DNA of 64,000 nucleotides from Synechococcales cyanobacterium CNB (GTDB lineage Bacteria; Planctomycetota; Phycisphaerae; Phycisphaerales; UBA1924), in contig SZOZ01000009.1 of the NCBI GenBank assembly GCA_030263455.1, positions 1-64,000 on the forward strand, given 5' to 3'. The notes under the pieces are model-generated. The model made no database searches and had not been told where the DNA came from. It saw only the letters and a program-made list of their open reading frames with translations. Shown here one piece after another: positions 37,864 to 46,143 of the stretch (positions are counted from its first letter, which is position 1; each line of letters starts with the position of its first letter). The position numbers and the translations under genes are program-made.

Positions 37864-38790
37864 TCAGTCGAGGAGGTGGGCAAGGGCGTCGACGAAGCGC
37901 TGGAAGCGCTTCGGAGATTTCTCGGCCCAGACGGAGCAGCCCGCGGCGTCGATGATCTTCTCGCTGATACGACCGAGGAGCACCTGCGCTGGCGCGGTTC
38001 GAGTGTGGGTGCCGAGGACGAGGAGGTCGAGGCGCTCTTCGAGGGCGAGGGCGGGGATGCGCGAGGCGGGGAGGCCCTCCTCAATACGGACGCGGACGGC
38101 GACGCCGGGCGCGATGCGGGCGACCCGGGCGATCATGGCGTCGGCGCGTTCGCGGAGAGCGTGCGCGATCTTCTCGCAGGCTTCTTCCCAGGTGAGGACC
38201 ATGTGGTATCCGCTGGGGACTTCGTAGGAGCCGAGGAGGACGACCTCCGGGACGCCGAGGCGCGAGGCGACCTCGACGGCTCGGATAAGGAACTCGTCGT
38301 TGTCGGCGTGGAGGTCGCAGGCCATGCCGACGCGCTGGATGTCGCCTCGGAACTCGGGGAGGGCGATGACGACGCTGACGGGGGAAGCGCGGAGGAGCCT
38401 GTCGGCGACGCTGCCGAGCCGGCCGCGCTTGAGGCCGCCCTTGCCATAGCGTCCGACGACGATGAGGTCGGCGTGAAGTTTGGCGCGAAGGGCGAGGATT
38501 TCGGACTCGGGGTCGCCGCGCAGGACGTGGAGCGTAACGCCGTCGGCGAGGCCGTGCGATTGGCAGAAGAGCCGGAGTTCTTCCTCGGCGAGTTGGACGT
38601 GCTTTTCGGCGAGGCCCGGGATGGCGCGTTCGGTGACCTCTGAAACGGGTTCGACGACGTGGACGAGGTGCAGGGCCGCGCCGTATCGGTGAGCAAGGAG
38701 GCGAGCGGTTACGACGCCGCCGATGGACTCGGGGGTGAGGCCGGAGCCGACGAGGATGGTTTTGATCTGGCGGAGTGTGTCAGTGGGCAT
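37864..38790 (-). CDS. Tandem universal stress protein (two UspA domains)
   Basis: A 308-residue protein with two UspA domains. Domain 1 (1-150) has KTILVGSGLTPES and the nucleotide-binding pattern ADLIVVGRYGKGGLKRGRLG followed by PVSVVIA, close to the ATP-binding G-x2-G-x9-G(S/T) motif. Domain 2 (about 155-300) has DLLVLGTHTRTAPAQVLLG and a variant motif (LLGRISEKII) that departs from the ATP-binding form. GGAGGTCACC precedes the ATG at 38790; more upstream sequence in this frame is low complexity. Such proteins respond to stress by unknown means. Confidence 0.9.
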   Translation of the reverse strand: MPTDTLRQIKTILVGSGLTPESIGGVVTARLLAHRYGAALHLVHVVEPVSEVTERAIPGLAEKHVQLAEEELRLFCQSHGLADGVTLHVLRGDPESEILALRAKLHADLIVVGRYGKGGLKRGRLGSVADRLLRASPVSVVIALPEFRGDIQRVGMACDLHADNDEFLIRAVEVASRLGVPEVVLLGSYEVPSGYHMVLTWEEACEKIAHALRERADAMIARVARIAPGVAVRVRIEEGLPASRIPALALEERLDLLVLGTHTRTAPAQVLLGRISEKIIDAAGCSVWAEKSPKRFQRFVDALAHLLD

Positions 38791-38992
38791 GGTGACCTCC
38801 GAGTCCGACCCGGCCGGGACTGAACGGTATCGTCTTATCGACCGTCGGCGGTGCGAGGCTGTACGCGATCGTGGCGGGAGCGGGCGAGCGGGGCGGTTAG
38901 CGTTCGGGGTTCGCCTATGATGGCGCCACCGCCGCGTGTGTGGCGGGAATCCCCCCACTGCGACCCTTCCCCGCATCCCGAAGCCGCCCGCG

Positions 38993-40918
38993 ATGACCGA
39001 CCCGACGCCGCGCATCCGCAACTTCTCGATCATCGCCCACATCGACCACGGCAAGTCCACGCTGGCGGATCGGCTGTTGCAGGCGACGAACGCCGTTTCC
39101 GCGCGCGAGGCGCGGGAGCAGATGCTCGACTCGATGGACCTGGAGCGCGAGCGGGGCATCACGATCAAGGCGTCGGCGGTGACGGTGATGCACCGGCACC
39201 GGCCGGGGACGAAGCGCGACGAACTGGAGGCGGACTACGAGGAGCCGACCGACGAGGAGGGTCGGCACCGCGCCCGCAAAGGCTCGCCGGAGGAGCACGG
39301 CGAGCTGTACATGCTGAACTTCATCGACACGCCCGGGCACGTGGACTTCAACTACGAGGTGTCGCGGGCACTCAAGGCGTGCGAGGGCGCGTTGCTCGTG
39401 GTGGACGCGACGCAGGGGGTCGAGGCGCAGACGGTGGTGAACGCGCTGCTGGCGATCGGGCAGGATCTCGAGATCATCCCGGTGCTGAACAAGATCGACC
39501 TGCCGTCGGCGCGGCCGGACGAGGTGGCGATGGAGGTCGAGCAGGTGCTCGGGTTCGCGGCGGAGGACTGCCTGCGTGTGTCGGCGAAGACCGGCGAGGG
39601 GATACGTGAGTTGCTGGCGGCGATCTGCGAGCGGTTGCCCGGGCCGCGCACGCCGGAGACGAGCAAGACGCGGGCGCTGATCTTCGACGCGGTGTACGAC
39701 GACTACCGCGGGGTGATCGTGTACGTGCGGGTGTTCGACGGGCGGCTTCGCGTGGGCGAGAAGGTCCGCATGATGGGGCTGGGACGGACGTACCAGGTGA
39801 CGGAACTCGGGAAGTACACGCCCAAGCCTGTGAAAGTGCAGGAACTGGGGCCGGGCGAGACGGGCTACCTGGTGGCGGCGATCAAGACGCTGGGCGACGT
39901 TCGTGTCGGCGACACGATCACGCTGGAACTGGACCCGGCGGAGGCGCCGCTGGAGGGGTACCAGCCGCCGAGACAGATGGTGTTCTGCGACTTCTACCCC
40001 GCGACGACGGAGAAGAAAGGGAACGACTTCGAGGAACTCCGCGAGGCGATGGAAAAACTGAGCCTGAACGACTCGTCGTTCACGTTTCAGGCGGTGCACT
40101 CGGAGGCGCTTGGGTTCGGGTTCCGGTGCGGGTTCCTGGGGCTGCTGCACATGGACATCGTGCAGGAGCGGCTGGAGCGCGAGGGGGGGGTCGAGGTGGT
40201 CCAGACGGCCCCGACGGTGAGCTACAAGGTGCTCGTGCGTGGCAAGGGGGGGGTCGTCGAGGAGGTCGAGGTGCACAACCCGGCCGACCTGCCGGACATG
40301 GGACTGGTGGAGGAGATCCGTGAGCCGATCTGCCGGGTGGAGATCATGATCCCGAACCAGTACGTGGGCGAGATCATGAAGCTGTGCCTGGACAGGCGGG
40401 GCGTGTACAAGAGCCAGATGGTGGTCTCCGAGACACGGCAGATGCTGACATTCGAGGTGCCGCTTGCGGAGCTGATCTACGACTTCTACGACAAGCTCAA
40501 GGGGCTGACGAGCGGGTACGGGACGATGGACTACGAGGTCGTCGGCTACCGCGCGGATCGGCTGGTGAAGGTGGACGTGCTGATCAACGGCGACCCGGTC
40601 GAGGCGCTGTCGTTCATCTGCCACCGGGAACGGGCCGAGCATCGCGGTCGGCAGCTGCTGGTGAAGCTGCGCAAGCAGATCGACCGGCACCAGTTCGAGA
40701 TCCCGCTGCAGGCCGCGATCGGCGGGAAGGTGGTGGCCCGCGAGACGATCAAGGCGTTCCGCAAGGACGTGACGGCCAAGTGCTACGGCGGGGACGTGAC
40801 GCGCAAGCGAAAACTGCTGGAAAAGCAGAAGAAGGGCAAGGAACGCATGAAGTCCATCGGGAGCGTGAACATCCCGCAGGAAGCGTTCATGGCGGTGCTG
40901 GATACGGGGGAGGAGTAG
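38993..40918 (+). CDS. lepA: Elongation factor 4 (LepA) with insertion in the G domain
   Basis: A 641-residue translational GTPase that acts on stalled or mistranslocated ribosomes. G motifs: AHIDHGKST (P-loop), RGITIK (switch I region), DTPGHVDF (G3) and NKIDL (G4). LepA-specific blocks follow: ALGFGFRCGFLGLLHM and the C-terminal AKCYGGDVTRKRKLLEKQKK. Compared with E. coli LepA, about 30 extra charged residues lie between VTV and LNFIDTPGH (residues about 67-105). The ATG at 38993 matches the family N terminus (IRNFSIIAH). It ends three bases before the zeta-like gene. Confidence 0.97.
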   Translation: MTDPTPRIRNFSIIAHIDHGKSTLADRLLQATNAVSAREAREQMLDSMDLERERGITIKASAVTVMHRHRPGTKRDELEADYEEPTDEEGRHRARKGSPEEHGELYMLNFIDTPGHVDFNYEVSRALKACEGALLVVDATQGVEAQTVVNALLAIGQDLEIIPVLNKIDLPSARPDEVAMEVEQVLGFAAEDCLRVSAKTGEGIRELLAAICERLPGPRTPETSKTRALIFDAVYDDYRGVIVYVRVFDGRLRVGEKVRMMGLGRTYQVTELGKYTPKPVKVQELGPGETGYLVAAIKTLGDVRVGDTITLELDPAEAPLEGYQPPRQMVFCDFYPATTEKKGNDFEELREAMEKLSLNDSSFTFQAVHSEALGFGFRCGFLGLLHMDIVQERLEREGGVEVVQTAPTVSYKVLVRGKGGVVEEVEVHNPADLPDMGLVEEIREPICRVEIMIPNQYVGEIMKLCLDRRGVYKSQMVVSETRQMLTFEVPLAELIYDFYDKLKGLTSGYGTMDYEVVGYRADRLVKVDVLINGDPVEALSFICHRERAEHRGRQLLVKLRKQIDRHQFEIPLQAAIGGKVVARETIKAFRKDVTAKCYGGDVTRKRKLLEKQKKGKERMKSIGSVNIPQEAFMAVLDTGEE

Positions 40919-40921
40919 GCT

Positions 40922-41512
40922 GTGGCGGACATGCCGCCCAGCGTCGTGATCCTGGCGGGGCCGAACGGGGCCGGGAAGACGACGGCCGCGCCGTTCGTGC
41001 TGCGGGACGCTCTTGGGGTCGACGAGTTCGTGAACGCGGACGACATCGCCCGCGGGCTATCGGGGTTCGCTCCGGAGCGCAGTGCTGTCGCGGCGGGGCG
41101 GATCATGCTCGCCCGGATGCGCGAACTGGCGGGCGTTCGGGCGACATTCGCGTTCGAGACAACGCTGGCGACGCGGTCGTACGCGCCGTGGCTGTCGCGC
41201 ATGCGTCAGACCGGGTACCGAGCGACGCTGGTGTTCCTCTCCCTGCCGTCGGCAGATGCGGCGGTCGAGCGCGTCCGCGGCCGGGTCGCGGAGGGCGGCC
41301 ACGACGTGCCGGAACCGGTCGTGCGGCGGCGCTATGCGCGGGGGTTGCGGAACCTGTGGAACCTCTACCTGCCGCTGGCGGATGACTGGAGCGTCTACGA
41401 TAATGCGGGTCGAACACCTGACCTGATGGCCGTTGGCAGCGGGATGATTGTTGAGCGAGTTGTCCTTCAGTCGCAGTGGAAGAGGCTCCGAGGAGGCTGC
41501 GGCGATGAATAA
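40922..41512 (+). CDS. Zeta-toxin-like P-loop kinase
   Basis: A 196-residue protein of the zeta-toxin/AAA_33 group. Walker A is ILAGPNGAGKTT (about 10-21). FVNADDIARGL, FAFETTLATRS and RVRGRVAEGGHDVPEPVVRR match the conserved blocks of chromosomal zeta-like proteins. Zeta toxins phosphorylate UDP-N-acetylglucosamine or related sugars and are held by a small antitoxin. It starts with GTG three bases after lepA, with GGAGG upstream, so it is translated in series with lepA. Whether it is toxic is not shown. Confidence 0.85.
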   Translation: MADMPPSVVILAGPNGAGKTTAAPFVLRDALGVDEFVNADDIARGLSGFAPERSAVAAGRIMLARMRELAGVRATFAFETTLATRSYAPWLSRMRQTGYRATLVFLSLPSADAAVERVRGRVAEGGHDVPEPVVRRRYARGLRNLWNLYLPLADDWSVYDNAGRTPDLMAVGSGMIVERVVLQSQWKRLRGGCGDE

Positions 41513-41669
41513 GCCCATTGCGAACCCGGCTCGGGATCAATCACGCCGTCCGATTGGCGAAGTCATCCGCGATCGCGAGATCATGCGCGAAGCGCTGCGG
41601 CGGGCAGCGGAAGTCGCGGAGCGTAGGAAGGCGTTGCGGCCGCAGCCGTCGTCAAAGGCGGAGCACTGA
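41505..41669 (+). CDS. Small partner of the zeta-like kinase, possible antitoxin
   Basis: A 54-residue, highly charged helical protein (REIMREALRRAAEVAERRKA). It begins with ATG after CGAGGAGG, and its first eight bases overlap the zeta-like gene, so the two are coupled. Small charged proteins are commonly encoded next to zeta-like genes and may act as antitoxin. It has no recognised DNA-binding fold. A longer reading from 41448 has no ribosome site. Confidence 0.6.
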   Translation: MNKPIANPARDQSRRPIGEVIRDREIMREALRRAAEVAERRKALRPQPSSKAEH

Positions 41670-41782
41670 GCACTCCACCGTAGGCGGCGATTATACCGCA
41701 TCCGCCTCGCAGGGTGGGTTGCATTGGACCGAGCCGCTGGTCTACGTAGCTTCCTGCTCGATCAGCGGATTGAAGTCCCTCC

Positions 41783-43519
41783 TCAATGTGACTGCTCAGA
41801 CAATCCCGCTTCAGGGTGTTGCCCATCAGATCCCAGATACTCATTGAGCCGTGTTGCGATGAGGCGCCTCCGCTCTGCCAAGAAGTCGGAATAGCGATCC
41901 ACATGCAGCACATCTTCACGGGTCGGTATGCACTGGGCGTCGAAGACCTCGACGCCCTGGCGCTCAACTATCCCGGGAACGTAATCGACTGGTGGCTTAT
42001 CGCTGATCGTCCGGTTGGTCTTCCCTCCAATGAACGTGAGGTTTGCTATATCGTCTGCCTCTCTGGACGTGTACCGTCCTTTCAGCACCGACTTGGCGAA
42101 GAAATGGTGAAACTGAAGCCGGTGCTGGGAACTGCTATGGTCGAGTGAAATGGCGAGATTCGATCGCCAGTCCCGAGCACCTGCTGCCCGAAATGCAAGG
42201 AACATCGTTTTGAAGAGGGCGCTTCGCTGATTGCGGCCGACGAGATCCTCCGGCGCCACGTCGAGGCGCCCCACCTGCTGCCGAAGTCGCTCAATCAGAT
42301 CGTCCGCGCCGCGTCCGTCCCGCAGTGTTGCCAGATCCTGATCCAGAATGGTTTCGCTCGATCCTCGCGAGTATCGCCCCTTTGCGTTCGCAACGAGTGT
42401 CCAGTGTCGAAGGCGCCGGGCATCCTCAGACGTAATGCTGTACTCTCGCTTGTGTCCGTAGTACCCGAGCGTGACAAGCAGGAACGGCGATGACAGCAGC
42501 ACCGGGCTGCCGATCCCAACATTGCTCCGAGCGAAATCGATGGCGAACTCCATGCCGGGCACGCACGCTTCCCATGCCGCTTTCAGGTCATTGGCAGAGA
42601 GTCCGCCAACCGTCAGGAACCGCGACTGACCCGTCGCGAATACGATGAGATTTTTCAGGTGCAGGCCAAGGTCGAGGTCAAAGCCCGTCTGCGCGCACTG
42701 CTCCTGGAAGCCCTGGAACACTTTGAGAGCACCGCGCCACTTCGCGGTGATCTGAGCGAGCGCAAGGTCCGAACTCCGGAGCTTCGCGCCCAGTGAGTTG
42801 ACGCGGACAAATATCTCCGTCACTTCATCGTATGAGAGCGACCGTTCCAGAATGTCCATGCGGTACACGTAGTTGCGAACGCCGCGGAGCCTGGCCAGTC
42901 GCTGGCTATACTTCTTGAAGCGTGGATCGCTGACCCGTTCGATGCCGGCTCTCTCAAGAAATGGCGCGTCCTCATCGGTCTTGAAGACGTCCGTGACTCT
43001 CACCCAGTGAGGATGCTGTTCCAGCTTCTTCGTCGCAACCACGAATGTCATGCGATTCAGACGCGCATCCAGTTCGTTTTCGCTGGAGTCCGTCTCGTCG
43101 TCGAAGAGATCGCTCTCGTCGTCCTTGCTATCTTCGTTGACCTCGGTAACCACGGCGAGCTCTTCCGGGTGTTCAAGGTTGAACAGCAGCTCGATGGGTC
43201 TCTTGCGCCAGCGCACGTTGACGGGTTTTCCTCGGATGACGGCGGCGAGCGATGTGAGTCGCTGCTGGCCGTCGAGCAGGAGCAGAGCGCTCTGGTAGGG
43301 GTTTCTCTGCTGCTCGACAGCGAACTCCTGAAGCGGGACCGCTTCGTCGGTCTCCCAGAGCAGGATCGCACCCGACGGGTAACCGCGGTAGAGCGAGTCG
43401 AGGAGATCCCGCACGCGCGTCGATTGCCACACATACCGCCGCTGCATTTCGGGCAGGCGCAACTCACCCCGTTCGATCTTGGCTACGAGTTCCTCAACGC
43501 TGGCTTCGCCCTTTGCCAC
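41783..43519 (-). CDS. DUF262/HNH (GmrSD-like) protein, probable defence
   Basis: A 578-residue protein. The N-terminal DUF262 domain has PEMQRRYVWQSTRVRDLLDS, then LYRGYPSGAILLWE and the nucleotide-handling motif LLLDGQQRLTSL (about residues 80-91), as in GmrS. An acidic linker (SKDDESDLFDDETDSSENEL) and FVRVNSLGAKLRSSDLALAQ follow. Near the end, LQFHHFFAKSVLKGR and FIGGKTNRTISDKPP resemble the DUF1524 HNH nuclease of GmrD, but with Ala in place of Pro in HHIFPK. GmrSD enzymes are type IV restriction systems acting on modified phage DNA. Sampled lines give 53-62 percent GC, below its neighbours, which suggests transfer. Confidence 0.88.
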   Translation of the reverse strand: MAKGEASVEELVAKIERGELRLPEMQRRYVWQSTRVRDLLDSLYRGYPSGAILLWETDEAVPLQEFAVEQQRNPYQSALLLLDGQQRLTSLAAVIRGKPVNVRWRKRPIELLFNLEHPEELAVVTEVNEDSKDDESDLFDDETDSSENELDARLNRMTFVVATKKLEQHPHWVRVTDVFKTDEDAPFLERAGIERVSDPRFKKYSQRLARLRGVRNYVYRMDILERSLSYDEVTEIFVRVNSLGAKLRSSDLALAQITAKWRGALKVFQGFQEQCAQTGFDLDLGLHLKNLIVFATGQSRFLTVGGLSANDLKAAWEACVPGMEFAIDFARSNVGIGSPVLLSSPFLLVTLGYYGHKREYSITSEDARRLRHWTLVANAKGRYSRGSSETILDQDLATLRDGRGADDLIERLRQQVGRLDVAPEDLVGRNQRSALFKTMFLAFRAAGARDWRSNLAISLDHSSSQHRLQFHHFFAKSVLKGRYTSREADDIANLTFIGGKTNRTISDKPPVDYVPGIVERQGVEVFDAQCIPTREDVLHVDRYSDFLAERRRLIATRLNEYLGSDGQHPEAGLSEQSH

Positions 43520-43633
43520 GCCGTAACTCCTGGATCAAGGGAGTGAATCGTACCCGATACCGCTTGGTTGGGCCCCGACTCCCAGACATGCGGTGATTTC
43601 GGCAAGGGCACATCCAAGCAGATCACGCCGGCC

Positions 43634-43684
43634 CGCCGGTACAAGCCATCCCCTCAGCCGCTCCCTCACGGTCGCGGCTCGTTG
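43634..43684 (+). repeat. Dispersed repeat family 1, copy 2
   Basis: This copy begins CGCCGGTACAAG and ends with CAGCCGCTCCCTCACGGTCG and CGGCTCGTTG. AGCCGC and GCGGCT form a six-pair stem. It lies upstream of the DUF262 gene and downstream of a lipoprotein gene on the same strand. Confidence 0.6.
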
Positions 43685-43708
43685 GGCGTGGGGTGTGGGG
43701 CGTGTGGA

Positions 43709-44251
43709 TCACGGGCCGCGCTTTCGCTTCAGCGCGAAGGCGGTCGGTTCGGTGAGTTTGCCGTTGCGGTCGTAGGATCGCCAGTCCTGGCGGATGGTGC
43801 CGTCGCGGAGGAGGGTGAGTGTCACGCGGCCCATGTAGTGGTCGTGCTCGGGGCGGAGGTTGGAGACGGAGTCGAAGTCGAACTCGTAGACCGTGCCCTC
43901 GGCGGTTTCGCGCACTTCGTGGGCGATCATGCGGGGCTGGTTGCCGGCGGCGCAGTAGTGGGTGAGGACGAGATCGCGGCCGTCCATGTGGTAGAGGTTG
44001 GTCATCTCGTGCGGGTGACCGGGGAACATGATCTCACGGACAACGGAGCCGGCGGAGGAGACGGTGAAAACGGCCGTGTAGGGCACGTCGGCGTCGGGGG
44101 AAGCGGGTTCCCATTCGCCCTCGAGGGCGGCGATGCGGGCGAACATTTCGGCGTCGCGCTCGGGCGAGGCGGCGCGGCGCGCGGGCTGCGACGAGCACGC
44201 GGCGATGGTGAGCAGCGCGATGCAGACGACGGTGAGCGTGGCACGGGTCAT
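43709..44251 (-). CDS. Lipoprotein of unknown function
   Basis: A 180-residue lipoprotein (lipobox IAACSS, cysteine about residue 19). The body reads as a beta-rich domain: IAALEGEWEPA, PYTAVFTVSSAGSVVREIMF, YHMDGRDLVLTHYCAAGNQP and MGRVTLTLLRDGTIRQDW. The sequence resembles small lipocalin-like or DUF1579-like proteins that carry an opening G-x-W strand and a DxxxLTHYC-like segment. No catalytic role is evident. No operon partner is clear; the sorted exported protein gene lies upstream on the same strand. Confidence 0.7.
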   Translation of the reverse strand: MTRATLTVVCIALLTIAACSSQPARRAASPERDAEMFARIAALEGEWEPASPDADVPYTAVFTVSSAGSVVREIMFPGHPHEMTNLYHMDGRDLVLTHYCAAGNQPRMIAHEVRETAEGTVYEFDFDSVSNLRPEHDHYMGRVTLTLLRDGTIRQDWRSYDRNGKLTEPTAFALKRKRGP

Positions 44252-44413
44252 TGTGGTTCCTCGGGGGTCTTGAGGGTCAGTATACCGAAGGTTTGGGCCG
44301 CCGGGTTGCGGCTCGGTTGCAGGCGGTCAGTGCGCGCACCGGAAGGCCCTCGGCGGGCCTTCGGCGGTGAACGGAACGGAGAGAGAGAGGAGATGCGTGT
44401 GAGCCGTGATGGT

Positions 44414-45031
44414 TCAGGCGCGGCGGCGGCGTGCGGCGACCAGGCCGGCGAGTGAGAGGAGCGCGAACGTGCCGGGCGCGGGGATGACGCGGGTGAAGAC
44501 GCGGATCTGCTCGATGTCGGCGACGGGGCTGACGGTGGAGAGTTGGAAGGTGAGGACGTTGCCGTTGATGTCGACAAAGTCCGCGCCGGTCCAGTTGTTG
44601 AATCCGCGGAAGGGCATGCCGGTGGGGTAGATGGTGCCGGTCGTGGCGATGGCGTCGGAGAGGTCGAGGTTGAAGTCGGAGTATTGGACGGCGGCGATGG
44701 GATCCTTGAAGGTGACGGTGCCGAAGATGACGATGCCGGGCGGGCCGTCGAAGTGGACCATGTGCGAGTCGAAGGTGCCGGTGAGGAAGCCGGGGACGGC
44801 GGCGTTGCTGTTGCTGGGGTTGGTGCTGAGGTCCACGGGCATGAGGGCGAGGCTGATCCCCTGCTGCTCGTCCCACGCCCAGGCGTTGGTGGCGTTGAGC
44901 GGCCCCATGACCGCGCTGGGCGGGGCGGCGATCTGGGTGCAAAGCCCGGTGGTGGCGACGATGGAGGCGTTGGCCGAGGCGGCGGCAGCGGCGAAGGCGA
45001 GACAGAGAGACAGCGTGCGCGAACGGTTCAT
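44414..45031 (-). CDS. Exported protein with PEP-CTERM-like sorting tail
   Basis: A 205-residue protein with signal peptide (LSLCLAFAAAAASANA) and a C-terminal sorting signal: VIPAPGTFALLSLAGLVAARRRRA, with the proline-rich motif, a hydrophobic stretch and an arginine cluster. Such tails are cut by exosortase, which is not in this window. The body (FDSHMVHFDGPPGIVIFGTV, then FRGFNNWTGADFVDINGNVL) is beta-rich and resembles the secreted proteins whose only shared feature is the tail. Function unknown. It is divergent from the bactofilin gene. Confidence 0.85.
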   Translation of the reverse strand: MNRSRTLSLCLAFAAAAASANASIVATTGLCTQIAAPPSAVMGPLNATNAWAWDEQQGISLALMPVDLSTNPSNSNAAVPGFLTGTFDSHMVHFDGPPGIVIFGTVTFKDPIAAVQYSDFNLDLSDAIATTGTIYPTGMPFRGFNNWTGADFVDINGNVLTFQLSTVSPVADIEQIRVFTRVIPAPGTFALLSLAGLVAARRRRA

Positions 45032-45250
45032 GGGACGGGCCTTTCGTGTGAGGAGTTCCCTCCCCCGCCGAACCGGAACACCCGGGAATGCGTCGGGTCG
45101 GGGATCGTGTGCCGCGTGTCTCGCGGCTCCGGTGCAGAGCGACGGAGCACGACGGGCCTCACGCGGTCGGCAGGTTTTTTTTGAGGGGTTCGGGGGTCGG
45201 GTAGACTGCCCGGCGTCGGGGGCACGCACGCCGAACCCACGGAGGAGATC

Positions 45251-45655
45251 ATGGCCGAGAGCACGAACCAGACGACGACCATCGGAGCGGACACGAGCAT
45301 CACGGGGGAGATCTGCTTCGAGTCGGCGGCGCAGGTGTACGGGCGGGTGGAGGGGAAGATCGTCGGAAAGGGGGAGTTGCGGATCGGGAGCGGTGCGACG
45401 TGCCGGGCGGCGATCGACGCGGGTCGCGTGACCGTGGACGGCACAGTGGAGGGGGACGTCGTGGGGCGCGACCGGGTGGAACTGACTGCCAAGGCGCGCG
45501 TGACGGGCGACGTGACCGCGCCGAAACTGGTGGTGAACGAGGGGGCGTCGTTCTACGGGCACTGCCGCGTGGGACCGGACGCGGGCAAGGAGCACGCCAA
45601 GAGCGTGGCGGAGGCGAAGCCTGCGGCGAAGGGAGCGGGCGTGCCGACGGCCTGA
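45251..45655 (+). CDS. Bactofilin (polymer-forming cytoskeletal protein)
   Basis: A 134-residue bactofilin. TTIGADTSITGEICFESAAQ and YGRVEGKIVGKGELRIGSGA form a right-handed beta-helix with repeated G-x-V/I-x-G turns (TVEGDVVGRDRVELTAKARV). A disordered Lys/Ala tail follows. Bactofilins self-assemble without nucleotide and act in cell shape, polarity or stalk formation. GGAGGAGATC precedes the ATG. The next gene starts 19 bases later, so the two are probably co-transcribed. Confidence 0.93.
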   Translation: MAESTNQTTTIGADTSITGEICFESAAQVYGRVEGKIVGKGELRIGSGATCRAAIDAGRVTVDGTVEGDVVGRDRVELTAKARVTGDVTAPKLVVNEGASFYGHCRVGPDAGKEHAKSVAEAKPAAKGAGVPTA

Positions 45656-45674
45656 GACGGAGAGCGCGCCAGCG

Positions 45675-46112
45675 ATGCCGGCGGAGACAGCCCAGCGCAG
45701 CGTGCAGTGCTACCACTGCCGCCGACGGTTCGAGGTCGGCGTGCGGGCGGTGACGGTGTCGTGTCCTGGCTGCCACAAGCGTCTGGTGATCGAGGACCTG
45801 GTGATCAAGAACGCGCAGGCCTACACGAAGCTGCAGACGTGCGGCCGGGTGGTGGTGCAGCGTCGCGGGCACGTGATGGCGTCGCTGGTGGAAGCCCACG
45901 CGGGGATCGAGGTGCTGGGCGTGCTGGAGGCGAACGCCGTCACGGGGGGGGGCGTGCGGATCGGGCCGAAGGCAACGTGGAAGGGGGACCTGGCGGCACG
46001 GACGCTGCGGGTCGAGGCCGGGGCGCGGATCATCGGGGGACGTTTCGCGGTGCCGGACGATCCGCTGGGTTTGGGGGAGGAAGAACCGCACGCGGAGGCG
46101 CAGGGGCGCTGA
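45675..46112 (+). CDS. Zinc-ribbon plus bactofilin-like protein
   Basis: A 145-residue protein with an N-terminal zinc ribbon (C-x2-C at 12-15, CYHC; second pair CPGC at about 30-33). The beta-helical bactofilin-like segment spans residues about 55-130 (VVVQRRGHVMASLVEAHAGI, EVLGVLEANAVTGGGVRIGP, DLAARTLRVEAGARIIGG). Fusion of the ribbon to a bactofilin suggests a link between polymer and another partner; function unknown. It lies in series with the bactofilin at 45251. The last codons and stop fall in repeat family 2. Confidence 0.82.
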   Translation: MPAETAQRSVQCYHCRRRFEVGVRAVTVSCPGCHKRLVIEDLVIKNAQAYTKLQTCGRVVVQRRGHVMASLVEAHAGIEVLGVLEANAVTGGGVRIGPKATWKGDLAARTLRVEAGARIIGGRFAVPDDPLGLGEEEPHAEAQGR

Positions 46113-46113
46113 G
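46089..46113 (+). repeat. Dispersed repeat family 2, copy 2
   Basis: CACGCGGAGGCGCAGGGGCG followed by CTGAG. It overlaps the end of the zinc-ribbon bactofilin gene, where it encodes HAEAQGR and the stop. Confidence 0.5.
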
Positions 46114-46143
46114 GGTAAGGAGCAGAAGTAGAACGACGGTGCG

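Noticed and set aside
41448-41504. Longer reading of the small zeta partner from 41448
   Set aside because: No ribosome site, and the extra residues are encoded in a region already used by the zeta-like gene.
45170-45185. T8 tract as a terminator
   Set aside because: It lies in a divergent promoter gap between the sorted exported protein and bactofilin genes, with no stable stem just before it.
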